Source of the DNA: Eremophila alpestris peregrina
Lineage: Eukaryota > Chordata > Aves > Passeriformes > Alaudidae
Direction: 5' to 3'
Assembly: GCA_009792885.1 (NCBI GenBank)
Contig: WMCF01000014.1
Span: 16,867,762 to 16,931,761 of the forward strand
DNA length: 64,000 nt
Below the pieces are notes generated by a model. The model worked only from the letters and a program-made list of their open reading frames with translations. It searched no databases and was not told the DNA's origin. Both the position numbers and the translations under genes were made by a program. Below are positions 49,024 through 60,479 of the stretch, piece by piece (position 1 is the stretch's first letter; each line of letters opens with the position of its first letter).

Positions 49024-52000
49024 TTTAAATATAAGTTTAAGACAACTAAACATACTGCCTGCTTTTAGAATCACAGGGTCATTCAATCGTAATCATTTAC
49101 CAATTTACAGGTGATTGCTATATTTGCTTATATTTCATTAAAAAATGAACATCTAAGCATCTTGTTCAATACATCTAATTACATGTGACCAGAGCCCGAA
49201 GTCTTGAAATTCTATTTCAGAGAGCATCTCCATCCTCTAACAACTTTGTATCCTGTATGTACTTAACAATTAGTTACCAGAGTTTATTGGTATCTGTAAA
49301 CAAGATGATGGAATAACAGTTTTTACCAGCTGTAAATGGTGGCCCTGTTTTCAGATACTTGCCTGTCCATGTAAAAATGGAAACATTCCAATTAAAATGT
49401 TTTACCTGACAGATTTCAATCATCTCTTTTGATTTCTCTTATTTTCTTGTGAAACCTCTGTAGAAAATGCTTGTTGTGAGGTAATTAAAAGGGTCTTTCT
49501 CTGTGTGCTGGAGTTTTCAGAATACTAATAAAAACCTACATGCACACACACAACATAGTTGAAGGGAATAAAGAAAAAAGCTCCAGAACACTCATTAAAG
49601 CTTCATGATCAACAACTTGTTGTTGTTGTTGCTTTAATCTTATTCTATTCCTGATATTGTATTCCTTGTAAAGTGTCCAATTATTAGCACTGGAAGAAAA
49701 CAGGAAAATGACATGTGATTTACAGGTCTTTTATCTGAATGAAGTTCCTATATGTCAGTAGATGCTGAGGTACTACTGACTTCAATTGAACTTGGCATCT
49801 CATCCATCCTTCCTGTTTTCGATATTTTCTCTGTTTAGGGATATTGACCTTATTAAGATGATATTTCCATGCACTCATATGTAACACAACATGCAAAATC
49901 ATCAGGAAAACTGAAAGGGAGAGAGATCAGAAGGAACTGCTGGTGTAAAACAACTTTTAAAGTGACTGTGCAAACTTAAACATTGGTAGGTTTTGAAATG
50001 GGTACCCAGTCTTATACTTAAAAGGGCCGTAGTGCCCTTTGCCCAATCAAAAGCTAGTGCCAAGTGCTAGAGCAAGGGAAAGGAAATGCTAACCTGTGTC
50101 AGAAAAGAGAAAAACACAGGTTTAAAAAAGCAAGACAAAAAGGGAAAGGAAGAAGAAAACAACATCATTTCATGATTTTACTCAGAAAAAAAAATCTAGT
50201 CCACCATACTCTGTGGAAAAAGAAATGCAAAGATGGTTTTTCCATCATAATCTTTATCAGGAGACATAAAAAAGCAAGACAGATAAAATTAAAGAAAGCA
50301 ATATAGATAAAATATCACTCTAAAACCAAGGGAAGGACTTCCAAACAATGCCTCAGAATGGGTCTTTATGTTAGCTGTAATCCACAAATGTCTGGCAGTT
50401 TGCTTAGCTCATGTTTGGTGATTAACAGTGGTAATAATAAACTAGGCAATCATAACCAAAAACAAGACAACTTCCACATAGCTAATAAACATTTTACTAA
50501 ACTGAAGAGGAAATATAAAATTAAAATAATTACTTATGTCATTAGTAGCTAGAAATCTTATCTTGTTTCTCCTGTGTCTTCTATGTTGTCTCTTGCATAA
50601 TGTCAAGAAAACTGTTGGCAGTTTTACAAATAGAGATAATATTAGGTTGAACTAAAAAATTTCATAGATAAGGTGCTTTGCTAACAGTAATGTTCTCTAC
50701 AAAGAGAAAGGCTATGCTGGTAATCAAAAGGACATTGAATTTAATCCTCATGCACCTATTTCCTGTTGATTACAAACAGCAAAGTGTTAAAAAGGGCTGC
50801 TTTTAAAATAATATTCTGCTCAGCAATTTCAATTCTGGCACAGAACCTTCGTGGATTTTCCCTAGCAAGCTGCATTTCAGCTGTGGATTGGTTGCCTGTC
50901 ATAGGGAGGAAAGGAAAAAGGACCATGAGATGAGTTCAGATCCTATGGATCTGACAGTGGGCTACAAACCTAATTTTTATTTTGCTAAAGGATATTTGGG
51001 CAAGGTCCTTTGTGTTCTGTTATAATGTTTGTCAACTGTTCTCAATTATGTGACCTGCAAATAGAAATAGAGTGGATCAATTTAAATCTAATAAATTTAA
51101 GTTTTATTTTAACACTAATCTGCTTCAGCAGGCATTTAGATTGAAATGAGAAGCATGATAGATATGCTAAAGTTTAGATGATTAACATGGGTTTTTTAAT
51201 TAGTGGAGGGTTTAAAGAAGGACAGGACTGAAATACTGGAAAGAGTATATTCATGCAATTACACCTGAGAGGCCAGAGTACAATCTTCAGATGGTTTTAT
51301 TGCTACTATATTTGATGGATACCACTTGGATGCCTGCCTTTTCTCTCTTCCACCTCCTTCATGTCTCCTTTTCAGGGTGTTAGTCTCTGTTAAACATATT
51401 TTTAGGCTCCTTGGTGTTCCTTTCATATTGTGTAGTCATAGTATCTTATAACTGTCATGTCCAATACAGGAGAAATAATTCCCTTGGGCTTTATTGTGCC
51501 TGAATCACCATTTAAGATTTTGCCCTATAAGAAACTGAAGGCCAATGGCAACTCTTCAATTTTTAAAGAGGAAAACCACCTTCATACTGAATTTGAATAA
51601 ATTTTGGGTTCAATGTGAATTGCAGACTGGATCTCTTACCAATGAGGGAGCACATGACAAGTCTGTGTAAAAAATTCTGTCTCTGAGAATAAATGTAGCT
51701 TAACTTTATTAAGCCTTGTCTATATCTGTCCCAATAAAATATTCTTTGATTTACATAGCTGCATATTAAAACAGTACATTTGGAGTTATTACAATGTCAC
51801 AGACACAGTTAATGAAGAATCAGGTTGTCAAGCATAAATATGTGGTTCAGGAGACATTGAATGTGTCCCTGGTTCAAATACTATCTTACACTCTAGAGCT
51901 GATCAATTCACTTGTTCTGTTTTCTTTTTTAACACCAAAGAAAATCTTTGAACATTTCATTCACTCTGCTTGTACTGAGAGAAACACTGAACACAAATAG

Positions 52001-52999
52001 GATATTATTTGTAAATGCCAACTATTTTGCTATAGAAATTTCCTTTTCACTTCATGGGTCAGTAATTTCAGCCAACTGAGAGCACTGAATAAAAGTCACT
52101 TTAAAGTTATCAGGTATGTCATGTCATGTCATGTCATGTCAGGTCATGTCATGTCATGTTAGAAAGTAAACTTACCAATTACAGTGTTTTCCAAATAGTT
52201 TCAACAAACAGCATTGCACAAGAACACAAATATCCAAGGGTTCTGTGTTGCATTTTCCAAAGACAATTGCAGACACCTAGTTTTTAATGGCCAAAAAGGC
52301 TCAGCCAAAGTCAGCTGGAATATATACATAATATAAATTTTTTACCCCTCTTTCAGGGCATAATGCTAAACTGTAAGAGGTTACTTTAGATTGAGCAATG
52401 TCAGAAGATGAACATCACTAAATAATAGGGTCCTGTCCCAAACAACAAAATAAAGATTTTTCAGAAACACATACTTGAAATCTGTACTACACCTTACTTG
52501 ACTTACATAGCACAAAGCTTCATTGATTTAGAACACCAGCAGGCTTATGCGTGCAGCAAGATATACAGAGCCCAATAGTTCTGATACTCCATATTACCAA
52601 ATGCATGGACAAACCTGTACCTCAGGAACTTAAGACTGTTTCACTACCCATAAGTACTGCACTATAGAAGAACCTCTATGCAGTAAATGCATGCTATCAT
52701 TCAAAATGGTCTTACACAATGTTTTTTAAAGAAGTAGTATTAGTATTTTAAAATCATGAAAGAGTTAATCCTGTAAATGTAAATGTTCAGACAATCCAAA
52801 GATCTGATAAAAAGCCTATAGTAATGGCTGAGGATTTTACATTTCATTTGCTGAATAATAGAGATTTGAAGAAAGATGAGGTGATGACACCCCTGAGAAT
52901 ACAAATGAGGTTTTTTCCTCTATCAAAAATTCATAACTGCATGGAAGTGGAATGACAGAGTGTTAAAATTGGAAAAGCTACAAGAGTCTTGATTTTAAG
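49024..52999. other. Unique sequence with one microsatellite
   Basis: 4 kb without a gene. It includes the ATGTC array at 52115-52160 and a short TTG run near 49617-49631. Confidence 0.5.
52115..52160. repeat. (ATGTC)n pentanucleotide microsatellite
   Basis: About nine pentamer copies of ATGTC with one ATGTC-to-AGGTC change near the middle. Confidence 0.92.
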
Positions 53000-53242
53000 T
53001 GATGCCTTAAGTTTTAGCTTTTATGTTTTTCAAATTCCATGCTGCCTCAGGTGTAGTTTTGAGCCTCATATTAAGTGCTAGTGAGTTCTCATCACAGAGT
53101 ATGTAGACAAAACAAATCCTTTCCCTGCTGAAGACCAAGGACACTGAGTCAGACCCAAAAGCATAAACAGCGGTGGACTGAAGGAAGAAACAAGGATGAG
53201 ACCTCACAGCCTGAAGCTGTAATTGGACAATTAAACCCCAAT

Positions 53243-53268
53243 ATGCAAATGGACCAAAACTTATAAAA
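53243..53268 (+). promoter_or_regulatory. LTR octamer and TATA box
   Basis: An octamer ATGCAAAT (POU-factor site) lies 11 bp upstream of TATAAAA in the LTR at 53000-53444. The octamer is kept in the sibling LTR (33018-33025, minus sense) but the TATA is not. It would have been the retroviral core promoter; activity today is unknown. Confidence 0.6.
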
Positions 53269-53376
53269 GTGTAAGACCTCATGACCAGGGGGCCATTTTG
53301 TGACCATTCTGAGTCCACCTGGGGTGTAGTCCTGGTTAGGCTCCTGTCCTGCCCAAGGTGTATCCTAGGGCCTTTC

Positions 53377-53382
53377 AATAAA
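53377..53382 (+). terminator. LTR polyadenylation signal AATAAA
   Basis: AATAAA about 109 bp downstream of the TATA box and 62 bp before the LTR end. The same signal is present in the sibling LTR at 32838-33256. It is a retroviral polyadenylation signal, not a bacterial-type terminator. Confidence 0.65.
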
Positions 53383-53444
53383 TATCTACTTTATTCTCTA
53401 GCTCTGTCCAGTCTCTGTTTCAGGTCAGCCTTCCCAAGGCATCA

Positions 53445-53644
53445 TAAGAAGCATGATTATCTGCACTGATGGATCAGGAAAACTGTTTTCCAGCAAGTGG
53501 CAGTAGCAGCCGCCATGAAGAAGTGTGCACTCAGGCAAAATCAGTCAGTCATAATTTAGAATACAGTGATACACTGAGTTAAATAATTTTTTTAAAACTT
53601 TGAATAAAATTATGCAAGAATCAGATCTTCGGCTGCTAGAAATG
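53445..53644. other. Spacer between LTR and CR1
   Basis: 200 bp of sequence that I can assign neither to the LTR on the left nor to the CR1 on the right. Confidence 0.4.
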
Positions 53645-54149
53645 AGACTCCACCTAGAGCAATGTGTTCAGTTCTGGGACCTTCAAAATAAGAAGGATGT
53701 GGACCTCCTGGAACGAGTCCACAGGAGGCCACAAAGATGATCAGAGGGCTGGAACAGCTGTGAAGACAGGCTAAGACAGTTGGGGTTGTTCAGTCTGGAG
53801 AAGAGAAGATGCCAGGGATCTCACAGGATTTTCTAGTGCCTAAAGGCACCCTACAAGAAAAGGGAATTTTTACAAGTGTATGTAGTGATAAGACATGAAG
53901 TAATGGCTTCAAACAGAAAGAGGGCAAGTTTATATGAGATTTAAGGAAGAAATTCTTTACTGTGAGTGTGGTGAGGCAGGTTGTCCAGAGAAGTTATGGA
54001 TGTTCCATCCCTATCAGTGTTCAAGGCCAGGTTGGATGGGATTTTGTGCAATCAGATCTGGTGGAACATGTATCTGCCTCTGGTAGGTGGTTTGGAACTA
54101 GAGGATCTTTAAGGTTCCTTCCAAGTCATGCCATTCTATGATTATATGA
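53645..54149 (+). mobile_element. CR1 LINE 3' fragment
   Basis: A 5'-truncated CR1 on the + strand. It starts in the GAGACTCCACCTAGAGCA block, runs through GTTGTTCAGTCTGGAGAAGA (53783-53802) and AGGAAGAAATTCTTTACTGTG (53944-53964), and ends at 54149 with ATTCTATGATTATATGA. Frame disruptions are frequent, so it is old. It covers the same region as the CR1 right part at 33257-33710. Confidence 0.92.
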
Positions 54150-56617
54150 ATTCTAGGCAGATCTTGGAATTATGTGAAAGTCTCCCAGCTGAAGATGTGA
54201 TGCAAACTAGAATCAACTGGCTCCACTGATTGAATTTTCAGGAGGTGGAATGGCAAGACTGAGTGACAAAGTAATAATTTTTTTTCCCTTGTTATGTCTA
54301 TCATATGATTTAAAGCATTATTGAAAAATATTTAATGATCTTGCATTTTTCTGAAACAGAGCTGGAAACAGACCTGTAATATAATCTCAAGTTCTGTGAC
54401 ATTATGTGTCTGTTTTTAGTAAGTAAACAGTATGCAGTGGAACTTCCATAAAATAATTTATTTGACAACTTAAATTTTTGGAGTTACAGCTCATGGTACT
54501 GGCCTTCTGATTTAATTGGAGTTACAGAGGAAAATCAGAATCTAGTCTAAGAAACTGTCAATGGCAATTTTCCCATGGGCTTAAATAGGATCACATCAAA
54601 CTTGAAATATTTTTTCAGGGAACTAAATTAGAAGCTTTAAATAAGCAGTCTCCATTGGTCAAAATAACATACAGAACTGAATCAATCTATGCAGCTTTAT
54701 CTTGCTTGTATAGTACTTTTCAGCAAATCCCCAGTAAAAATGTCAAGCTGACTACCCCACATTGTATTGAAATATTCTGTTTGATTTTTCCCTCTGATTG
54801 TATGTTGTGTGCAGGTTTTAAGTCTCTTTTATTTCTTTCTTACTTTCCATATGCTGTTTTTCTTCACTGCATTTCCAGACCTTGTTATTCTGAAAATCAG
54901 GATCTGTGTTGGTATGATTGGAATTCAGTGATTTTCATAACAGTAGAGATAAACAACTAGATTCCTGCTCACCCTTTATTCTGATAAGTGAAATGTCACT
55001 GTGTATCTGATAAATTATCCCATTTATATATGTGGCAGAAATTTGGAAAATACCCATCCACATACAGAAAGGAGAATAAATGTTGGAGAGACCTAAGCAT
55101 TTCTATGATGTATGTCTAAAGACTTTCTATACCAAGGGGGATGAGACCTTGCCATTGTGGCTACCTTTGCCCATCTGAGATTCTGAGATATGCTTCAGCT
55201 CCAACTGTGCTACACTTTGAAGTTGTTCCATGTCATCTCCATGTTATTTCTATTTTTTATATTGTCAAGCAAAAACAAAGCTTTCAGTCTCGTAAAAAAA
55301 AAAAAGAGGAAATAAAAAGCTTGCATGCAGCTCATCAGTCTTCAAAAGCTTTTGCTACTCTTCTAATCACTGCTACCCAGAAAAATGGATAAGGCAGTAA
55401 AAAAGTCTAAAAAAGGGATAGAGTAATTTATGAAAGAATGTTGATTATTTACAACATTTCAGTTAGCTCTGGCGCTTCAGTAACTTCTAGGCAATTTCAG
55501 CTGCTGATAGTACAGGCTGGCATAAAAACTTCACATCTAAGGAAATGTGATTTTCCCCTGCTGTCATCAGTTTAGTCTAAACTAAAGCTGAAGTGTCCTT
55601 TAACATGTATATATGATAAAATATATAAAGCTCCATGAGAGAAAGAGGGTACTCAGTGGCATATGCTTTTTATTTGCCAGGGATTGCCATTTAAAGTGGA
55701 TTCTGAAGAGCTGTTGCTACTACTGTGCTCCAAGCCATGCAAATACGACTTGTGAATGTTTAATGTTTGGGGATTTTCTTGGCTTTTTCCTTTTGGGTGG
55801 TTTTTTTTGTTTTGTTGTTTTTTTTTTTTTTAAGCCTTTAAAAATCCTTTTTATCTCAGGAAATTTTTTCCACATATTAAGCTCTTCAGTTTATATAGCG
55901 CACTTTAACTTTCAATATAAAATAACTAATTTTTTTGGTGTTACCAAGCACTGGAAATAAACTTCTTGATAAAATGTCTAGTCATACTGGTTTCTATTGT
56001 TGCTGCCCCATAACAGAAGGATGTGATCACTTCTCTCAGTTTTTGGCTTTCCCAGTTTTAAAGTCCTGATGTGATCATCAAAGGAGAACTAATTTCTTGA
56101 ATGTTGCTTTCCTTTAAAAATCACCGAAATGTGCTAAGAGTTAAAAAGCTGGCAATGTACAAATAACAATAGCAAATTCCTCTTCAACAATCCTTTTACT
56201 GGGTTACTTGACTACAAGTGCATTTACTTTCTTTTCACAGATATGTTTTTACATTTTACAAGAAGAAGTCAAGTGCCTAAATGTAGTGGTTTTTATCCCT
56301 AATCAAAAAGGATGAACTGTTTATTTGAGGGCAAGATCCTGCTTTAATTACATTAGAAATAATTTTGCCAGTAGGCTTTTCAGATTGGAGGAGTCTTTAT
56401 TATAATAACAATTATTTAACATTCAAAAAGATGGGTGAGAGCGGCCTGCTAGGGGTCTGTTGGTCCAACCCAGGATGCTGCCTTCTCAGAGAGAGACAGA
56501 GACAACCTCCTAGGGGTCTCAGGTGATCCTCCAGCCACCAGGTTACCTCCACAAGGTGCAGCCTGTGGCTGCAAGTGATCAGCTCTCAGCAGTGATTTCA
56601 GCTCAGCCTTGTGGGGT
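54150..56617. other. Unique sequence, part possibly retroviral
   Basis: 2.5 kb with no gene recognised. A T-rich tract lies at 55800-55832. The last 190 bp (about 56431-56617) become G+C-richer and may belong to the LTR element that follows, for example as a leader region. Confidence 0.45.
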
Positions 56618-56937
56618 TGTCCCAGGCTGACTCAGAGACAGAGAGACAGGAGAGTTGTGTGGCAATTCCACAGAGGTAGCTTTATTGTCCAGCTCCTGCA
56701 AAGGGGGCTAGGGATGACACTTCCCTGGTGAACTGAGTTGAAGCTGGGGTATTTATGGGGAAAGCAAGGGTGGTACCAAAGGGCGAAGGCCAATGGCTTA
56801 AAAAGAATCTACATGGGTACATCAGAGCATGATGGGATCTTGCCATGGCCAGGGAGAACAGCTCCATCTAAGGCAGACGCCTGGCAGGCCCATCCACCTC
56901 CACAAATAAATACCATAACTTGTATGTTTGCAGGACA
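56618..56937 (-). mobile_element. Probable LTR, family not recognised
   Basis: On the minus strand this carries an LTR-like order: a TATA-like ATAAATACC (near 56748-56757, + strand TATTTAT), then ACAATAAAGC (polyadenylation signal, near 56680-56687) about 70 bp downstream, then CTGTCTCTGAGTCAGCCTGG before the end. Candidate termini are TGTCCCAGG on the left and TTTGCAGGACA on the right, but no target duplication is found, so the limits are provisional. The G+C-rich 56431-56617 may be part of the same element. Confidence 0.5.
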
Positions 56938-57142
56938 AAAACATACCAGAGGTATATCTAGAAACAACACATTATTTTGACTCAAGAGTGTTCAGCTTGT
57001 CAACTACAACCTAACTTCATCTTAAAAAAAAAGAACGTATGGAGAATTTTAAATGTGGCATGTCATGGTTTTGCCCCAGAAGACACTTAAGTACCATGAA
57101 ATCACTTGCTTACTCCTTGCTCCCTTCTGGGGAGTAGACTTG

Positions 57143-57290
57143 TGTCTTGGTTTGAAAGACAGATGTCTGCTAGGGAAAGCCAGAGCGCTCCCCTTGCAAT
57201 GGAGAATGCAAACCCCCTCCCTCCAAATTATTATAAATTTGAAATTAAGGGGCTTTCAGGCAAAAAGATGTGGGAATGGGAATAACAGGG

Positions 57291-57345
<55 letters not shown>

Positions 57346-57949
57346 AAACAAAGCAAGCAAACAAACAAACAAACAGCTATAGCATTAATAATAAGACAGA
57401 ACCAAGAACCTCGAGGGACCACAAAGCCCAGGGCAGTCTGATCCCAGTGGCTCTGAGGCACTGAGATGTAACGGTGGGAGATCCCGGGCTGGTGATGAGG
57501 TAGATGGGCAGTTCCACAGTGGTGGCTGGAGCAGCAGAGACGTCATGGCTGAGCAAAGGGTGTGAGGTCAGCATAGGCAAAATCCTCAAAGCAGGCCGGA
57601 AAAGCGGCGACGGCAGGACAGGGTCGGGTCCACTCCAGCAGGGCAGGAGGCGAGCTCAGAAATCCCCGGGCACACGAGCGTAGTCAGTGGTGACAGTGGA
57701 ACTCCTCTTGCAGCAAGCGAACAGCCTGGGCGTCTTCTCCTCGAAGTGCCAAAAGCACAAGAGTGCCCACCCCCCAGCCCCCCATCCCTTTTGCTGCCCC
57801 AAATCTCGCATTACCAGGTTCAGTCTTCTCTTCCCTGGCTTCTTTTGTCTTTGGTTAGGTACTGATAAGTACTCGGTCCTTAAGTGTCTTTCTTGAGGGA
57901 AAAAATTCCAAGAGGGAAAAAAGAAAAGAAACAAATTTAACCCCCAACA
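57143..57949 (-). mobile_element. Nested younger LTR (807 bp, 5-bp TSD)
   Basis: Inserted into the ERVL LTR at 57061-58470. The + strand starts TGTCTTGGTTTGAAAGACAG and ends TTAACCCCCAACA. The 5-bp duplication ACTTG is exact (57138-57142 and 57950-57954). The orientation is judged minus, because the G-rich GGAGGGAGGGGG block next to CAAACCAAGACA is the 3' end in related passerine LTRs I remember. It contains a CA/TA microsatellite and a CpG-rich stretch (57400-57720). The exact duplication, preserved CpGs and nesting all say it is younger than its host LTR. The 160-codon minus-strand frame at 57656-58138 crosses the junction of the two LTRs and is not a gene. Confidence 0.87.
57297..57345. 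repeat. (CA)n(TA)n compound microsatellite
   Basis: About 13 CA units followed directly by about 11 TA units, then an AAAC-type tract to 57375. It lies inside the nested LTR at 57143-57949 and is a likely polymorphic site. Confidence 0.95.
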
Positions 57950-58207
57950 ACTTGGAAAAAAATTAGCCATCTTGGGTTGAGATAAGAACTGCTTAATAAT
58001 TGAAGTAAAAGAAAATTCAATGATGCAAGTAATAAAAATGATAGCAGCAGCAGAAGGAACAACAACAATAGTAGTAATAGTAATGAGAGACAGAGAAGGG
58101 AATGAAATCCAAGAGAAAGAAGTGGCGCTCAATACCACAGCTCACCACCCACTGTCTGATGCTCAGCCAGTCCCTGAGCAGTAATCAGTGGCTCCCAGAC
58201 AATTCCC

Positions 58208-58223
58208 CCAGTTTATAAACTGG
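58208..58223. promoter_or_regulatory. Perfect 16-bp palindrome with bidirectional TATA
   Basis: CCAGTTTATAAACTGG is its own reverse complement and presents TTATAAA on both strands. It lies in the U3/core-promoter position of the ERVL LTR at 57061-58470. Whether the symmetry is functional or chance is not decidable from one copy. Confidence 0.5.
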
Positions 58224-58470
58224 ACCGTGTTTTATGGTATACAACATCCATTTGGCCAGTTCAGATCACCTATACTGGCCTTGCCCCATCCAGGTTTCTT
58301 GTACACCTCCTCAGTGGCAGAGCATGGGAAACTGGAAAGTCTTTGGCTCAGGGTAAGCACTACTTAGCATGAACTAAAACATCAGTGTATTATCAGCATT
58401 ATTCAAATGCTAAATCCAAACAAAGGCTACAAAGAAGAAAATTAACTCTATGCCAGCCTAAACCAGGACA

Positions 58471-60099
58471 TTGCATGAACTGATTTTTCAATTATGACAA
58501 ACAAAACCTATTCCTATGCTTATCCTTACCAAATCTATGTCACATAGATGAAAAAACATATTTTAGTTTTTATGGTATTTTAAAATTAGGAAGATTTTAA
58601 AAAGGACATTTGCCACAGAATCTACAGGATGTTCCTCTCAAAAAACATCTCTGACCTGATGGGTGCAAGACTTTATTCCATGGTTTAAAAATTGTAAGGC
58701 GTCTTACATCTAGAACTGTAAGGCATCTTTGGTACTGTCTGAGATGCCAAAAGATCCCATCCAATCCCTAGACACCACTTGAGATTGCAGATCTCCTAAG
58801 GCTTTTGTGCCAGCTCCTTTGGAGACAGCTTGGATATCAGAGGAATTCACTAATGACTCTAGAACATGAAGTTTCAGCAAAAAATTTGAGCTCTTCAAGC
58901 TTCTGTTCCTTCAATTTTTATTTTCAAAGCATATTTCAGCTGGAGAAAGTAGTGAGAGTCATTTAATGTAAGCTGCCTTCTCAAGTCTGCCAATCAGGTT
59001 CCTGCCTTGGTAACTCTCCTCTGAAAAAAAAAGATTTGCTCATCATGCAAAGCACAAGTCACAGTCACTTCAAGTTGAGGCAAAGACATCCCCCCAAGGT
59101 GATTAGAACAAGGTTCTTATAAGCATAGTTGCAAACACGCTGCATTATTTCAGAGTCCCACAGGTTTGTGCAAGTATTACAATCTTACTTTCATTTTTAT
59201 GCACTGTTTAAAATGCTTAGCTGAGAGATGAGTAAATATGAACAAGCAAAAAAACATAGATGATCATTTCATTTGAAATTGAAATGGCACCATATACTTG
59301 ACCTTTGACATGGATGCTGGGGCCATGGCTTTAAAAAGTTTTATTAAATAAACAGAAGTTCTAAGTGCAAGCCTAACCTCTCTGTCTCCCTCCCCCCTCA
59401 CACCAGGAGTTTTAAAAAAGCTATTGAGTTACGTATTTAAGTACTGGCTTTCTTGGGAAGCCAAAAAAATACTGTATGTCAAGTTGTGCAGTGGCAAACT
59501 GCTGCACTTTTCAGGTAACAGCAGTACCTCCTATTCTGCTCTCAATCAGCTTGCCACATTGACAGTCTGCTGCTGAATTCCATGGAATTAGGCAGGAATA
59601 GACAGCTAAAATTGTCTTGTGGGCTCTGGATCTCACCAATGTTTTAGTGATTAAATAAGTTATTACTGTGTTTAGCTTTGCGTTTTTCTCTCATTTAAAG
59701 ATTAATTTAAGTCCATAACATATGTGCAAGTCACTTTACCTCTCTGTGCCATAGCTTTTGAGTTGTAACATTGGGATTAAGGTCTTACCTACCAGTATAC
59801 ACATATTAAATTTCTCAGGTGCTTAAATATCAAAAGAATGGAAATCATATGTGTGCCAAAGAGACAGATCAATTTTCAATACACACAGATGTTGCTGGAG
59901 CTTTCATCAGTAAGCCCTACTCCTCTTCTTCCACGTACCCATGAACACATGTACATGTGTTCATCTCACCGTTACAAATCCAAAGTTAATTTCTTAAGAG
60001 GCAAAGTGATACGAATATTATAAATGAAACGTATTAGAATGTCCAATTAATGAATCAAATTAATTTATTCCAAAATCAAATGACAAAATGCCAGGATGC
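58471..60099. other. Unique sequence
   Basis: 1.6 kb with no gene or repeat recognised. Confidence 0.45.
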
Positions 60100-60479
60100 C
60101 TCAACAAAAGGCAGAGCTGAGCCTGGGATCGGCGTTGGGTGAACTGCATGTACAGTCTCTACCGCCCTGTACACTCCCCAGTTCACGAAGTCTGCTTGGT
60201 GCAGCCAGTTCTTAAACTGTTTTTCTGCCCGGAGGCCATATTGCAACAGTCTATTCGGTGTCCAGTCCTTGTTGCATATTCATCTGAAATCTTTTCAGCG
60301 TGGCTGGTCTGCTGAACAGTTTTCCAGACCGAGATGGGCACTTGACGAGATTTCCAAGGAGTTCTATTCAGATGTTATCCTTGGAATCGGTGCTGATGGC
60401 CTTAGTAACTGCTCTCACCACCGGTCCAATACCGATCTGATTTGTGAGTCCACCCGTCTTTCTGTTGCAAATTCTGGTC
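60100..60479 (-). other. Hairpin-rich, CpG-containing segment (possible ERV leader)
   Basis: 380 bp with CpGs well above the local level and a cluster of perfect inverted repeats. There is a nested stem (60140-60146 with 60179-60185, and 60149-60155 with 60167-60173), a 6-bp stem (60306-60311 with 60325-60330), a 9-bp stem (60352-60360 with 60378-60386) and a 6-bp stem (60386-60391 with 60431-60436). In the minus direction it follows an LTR-like region, which is where a retroviral 5' leader with dimerisation or packaging structure would lie. I see no primer-binding site that I can name, and the assignment is inference. Confidence 0.4.

Larger units (their letters stand above)
53000..53444 (+). 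mobile_element. Solo LTR (4-bp TSD family), TATA-containing copy
   Basis: A 445-bp solo LTR on the + strand. The ends are a perfect 9-bp inverted repeat, TGATGCCTT at 53000-53008 and AAGGCATCA at 53436-53444. It is flanked by the 4-bp duplication TAAG (52996-52999 and 53445-53448). U3 contains an octamer ATGCAAAT (53243-53250) and TATAAAA (53262-53268). AATAAA is at 53377-53382, followed by the CTGTCCAGTCTCTGTTTCAG block shared with the copy at 32838-33256. The frames found here are chance translations of U3. Confidence 0.9.
57061..58470 (-). mobile_element. ERVL-type solo LTR interrupted by a younger LTR
   Basis: On the minus strand this begins at 58470 with TGTCCTGGTTTAGGC and the U3 start ATAGAGTTAATTTTCTTC, and it ends at 57061 (+ strand TGTCATGGTTTTGCCCC). 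The flanks TGGCA (57056-57060) and TTGCA (58471-58475) are a 5-bp target duplication with one mismatch. The LTR is split by another LTR at 57143-57949; without that and the extra ACTTG it measures 598 bp, the normal size of this family. Its core promoter contains a perfect 16-bp palindrome around TATAAA (58208-58223). It belongs to the same family as the degraded copy at 7511-7802. Confidence 0.88.

Noticed and set aside
53007..53378. 123-codon minus-strand frame
   Set aside because: Lies wholly inside a solo LTR, antisense to its U3 and R.
57656..58138. 160-codon minus-strand frame
   Set aside because: Crosses the junction between the nested and the outer LTR at 57949-57954 and so cannot be an ancestral gene.
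57143..58470. Single 1.3-kb element bounded by TGTCTTGGTTT and AAACCAGGACA
   Set aside because: First reading from the inverted ends; the flanks gave no duplication. Splitting it into an outer LTR (57061-58470) and an inner LTR (57143-57949) explains both sets of duplications.
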